In this document: piece by piece, positions 63,136 through 64,000 of the stretch
Layout: each line of letters begins with the position of its first letter
Numbering within the stretch: position 1 is the first letter of the stretch
Assembly: GCF_017254845.1 (NCBI RefSeq)
Contig: NZ_JAFKCU010000001.1
Location: 1,509,048 to 1,573,047 of the forward strand
From: Algoriphagus pacificus
GTDB lineage: Bacteria > Bacteroidota > Bacteroidia > Cytophagales > Cyclobacteriaceae
DNA: 64,000 nucleotides
Direction of reading: 5' to 3'
Made by a program: the position numbers and the translations under genes
Notes under the pieces: generated by a model
Told to the model about the DNA's origin: nothing
Database searches by the model: none
What the model saw: the letters and a program-made list of their open reading frames with translations, nothing else

Positions 63136-64000
63136 ATGAAGTTCCAAAAAATCATTCTTCCTGTTTTAGTTCTCCTTTTTGCTTCCTGTGCCTCCAGTAA
63201 ATTCAATTCCAAAGGTGCGAACTGGTACAAAGGGAACCTACATACGCATTCTTATTGGTCAGATGGAGATGATTACCCTGAAATGATCATGGATTGGTAT
63301 AAAACTCATGACTATGATTTTGTGGTTTTATCTGATCATAATACACTTGCAGAAGGAGAAAAGTGGAAGCTAATCCCGAAATCTCCTTCTCACGAATCGG
63401 GGTTTCAAAAATATTTGAAGAAATACGGAGATCAGGTAATTTATCGAGAGGATTCATTGGGAAGAATAGAAGTCAAATTGAAGACTTTGGCGGAATATGC
63501 ACCGATGTTTGAAAAGGAAGGGGAATTTTTGATTATTCAATCGCAGGAATTAACAGAGAGTTTTGAAAAGAAACCTCTTCATATGAATGTGACGAATATT
63601 CAGAAATTGATTCCAGCCGAAGGAGGAAACTCAATTCCTGAAATTTTACAGAATGGTTTGGATAGTGTCAAAGCTCAACGTGATTCCACTGGAGTTCCCA
63701 TGTTTTTACATATCAATCATCCGAATTTTGTCTGGGCGATTACGCCTGAGGATATAATTGAGTTGAATGGAGAGCGGTTTTTCGAAGTTTACAACGGACA
63801 TCCTCAAGTGAATAATTATGGAGATTCCCTTCGGCCTAGTATGGAAGTTTTGTGGGACAAAGTCCAAGCAGCGTATTTACAGGCTGGCAAACCCATACTT
63901 TATGGATTGGCAGTAGATGATGCACATAATTACCATGTTTTTGATCAAAACAGTAGCAATCCTGGTAGAGGATGGGTCATGGTTTTGTCTGAAAGCTTAG
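63136..64000 (+). CDS. PHP-domain lipoprotein, 3' end outside window
   Basis: ATG at 63136; the frame is still open at base 64000 (288 codons seen). Signal peptide MKFQKIILPVLVLLFASCASS has lipobox FASC. The mature protein begins with a PHP-type metal site: GNLHTHSYWSDGDDYPEM, then FVVLSDHNTLAEGEKW. Later come a possible Glu ligand in IQSQELTESF, His ligands in LHINHPNFVWAI, and a final DDAHNYH. This fits a metal-dependent phosphoesterase/hydrolase anchored in the envelope. The substrate is unknown. It is separated from leuB by a terminator. Confidence 0.85.
   Translation, partial: MKFQKIILPVLVLLFASCASSKFNSKGANWYKGNLHTHSYWSDGDDYPEMIMDWYKTHDYDFVVLSDHNTLAEGEKWKLIPKSPSHESGFQKYLKKYGDQVIYREDSLGRIEVKLKTLAEYAPMFEKEGEFLIIQSQELTESFEKKPLHMNVTNIQKLIPAEGGNSIPEILQNGLDSVKAQRDSTGVPMFLHINHPNFVWAITPEDIIELNGERFFEVYNGHPQVNNYGDSLRPSMEVLWDKVQAAYLQAGKPILYGLAVDDAHNYHVFDQNSSNPGRGWVMVLSESL

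Overview
The window looks like a stretch of core chromosome from a member of the Bacteroidota, probably order Cytophagales and close to Cyclobacteriaceae/Algoriphagus. That is an inference from gene content and style, not from a database match. The signs are moderate-to-low G+C, few Shine-Dalgarno sites, promoters of the Bacteroidota type (TTG, then 17-20 nt, then TAnnTTTG), OmpA proteins with TSP3 calcium repeats, a BF3164-type lipoprotein, a GLPGLI protein beside a TonB-type barrel, a hypoxanthine phosphoribosyltransferase-adenylate kinase fusion, and a DnaE carrying its own proofreading exonuclease. I saw no insertion sequence, prophage, CRISPR array, rRNA or tRNA.

Layout. 1-7.6 kb: end of gcvP, lipA, an OsmC protein, the serine dehydratase alpha chain, a Ca2+/Na+ antiporter and upp. 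7.6-10.4 kb: two tandem OmpA-family genes. 10.5-15.4 kb: an M42-like peptidase, hpt-adk, obg, grpE and dnaJ. 15.4-22.9 kb: an envelope protein, a NatAB-like ABC exporter, an orphan histidine kinase, prfC and a lipoprotein. 23-26.3 kb: ade, cmk and ispH. 26.4-31.1 kb: nqrABCDE (Na+-pumping NADH:quinone reductase) without nqrF. 31.2-36 kb: a DUF1080 protein, a DUF502 protein, selD-mnmH (tRNA selenouridine), trxA and a lipoprotein. 36-44.1 kb: dnaE and the GLPGLI/barrel pair. 44.7-51.1 kb: rsmG, an ECF sigma factor, a glycosyltransferase, tgt, an LptF/G permease, an EamA transporter and ispE. 51.4-63.0 kb: one co-directional branched-chain amino acid operon, ilvD-ilvB-ilvN-ilvC-leuA-leuC-leuD-cimA-leuB. 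63.1-64 kb: a PHP-domain lipoprotein cut by the window end.

The most interesting element is the leader of the ilv-leu operon (51446-51654). A Bacteroidota promoter is followed by a 16-codon ORF in which 10 codons are Val, Ile or Leu. One nucleotide after its stop codon lie three 11-nt segments that can fold in two mutually exclusive ways, 1:2 (antiterminator) or 2:3 followed by eight T (terminator). The terminator ends 10 nt before ilvD. This is the full layout of ribosome-mediated transcription attenuation. The operon closes with its own terminator at about 63.0 kb.

The operon also holds a Leptospira-type citramalate synthase homologue next to leuCD and leuB and has no threonine deaminase gene. 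This suggests isoleucine is made from pyruvate and acetyl-CoA. Other notable points are a DnaJ that keeps only one of its two zinc sites, a queuine tRNA-ribosyltransferase without its zinc cysteines, and an IlvC that resembles the fungal mitochondrial enzyme.
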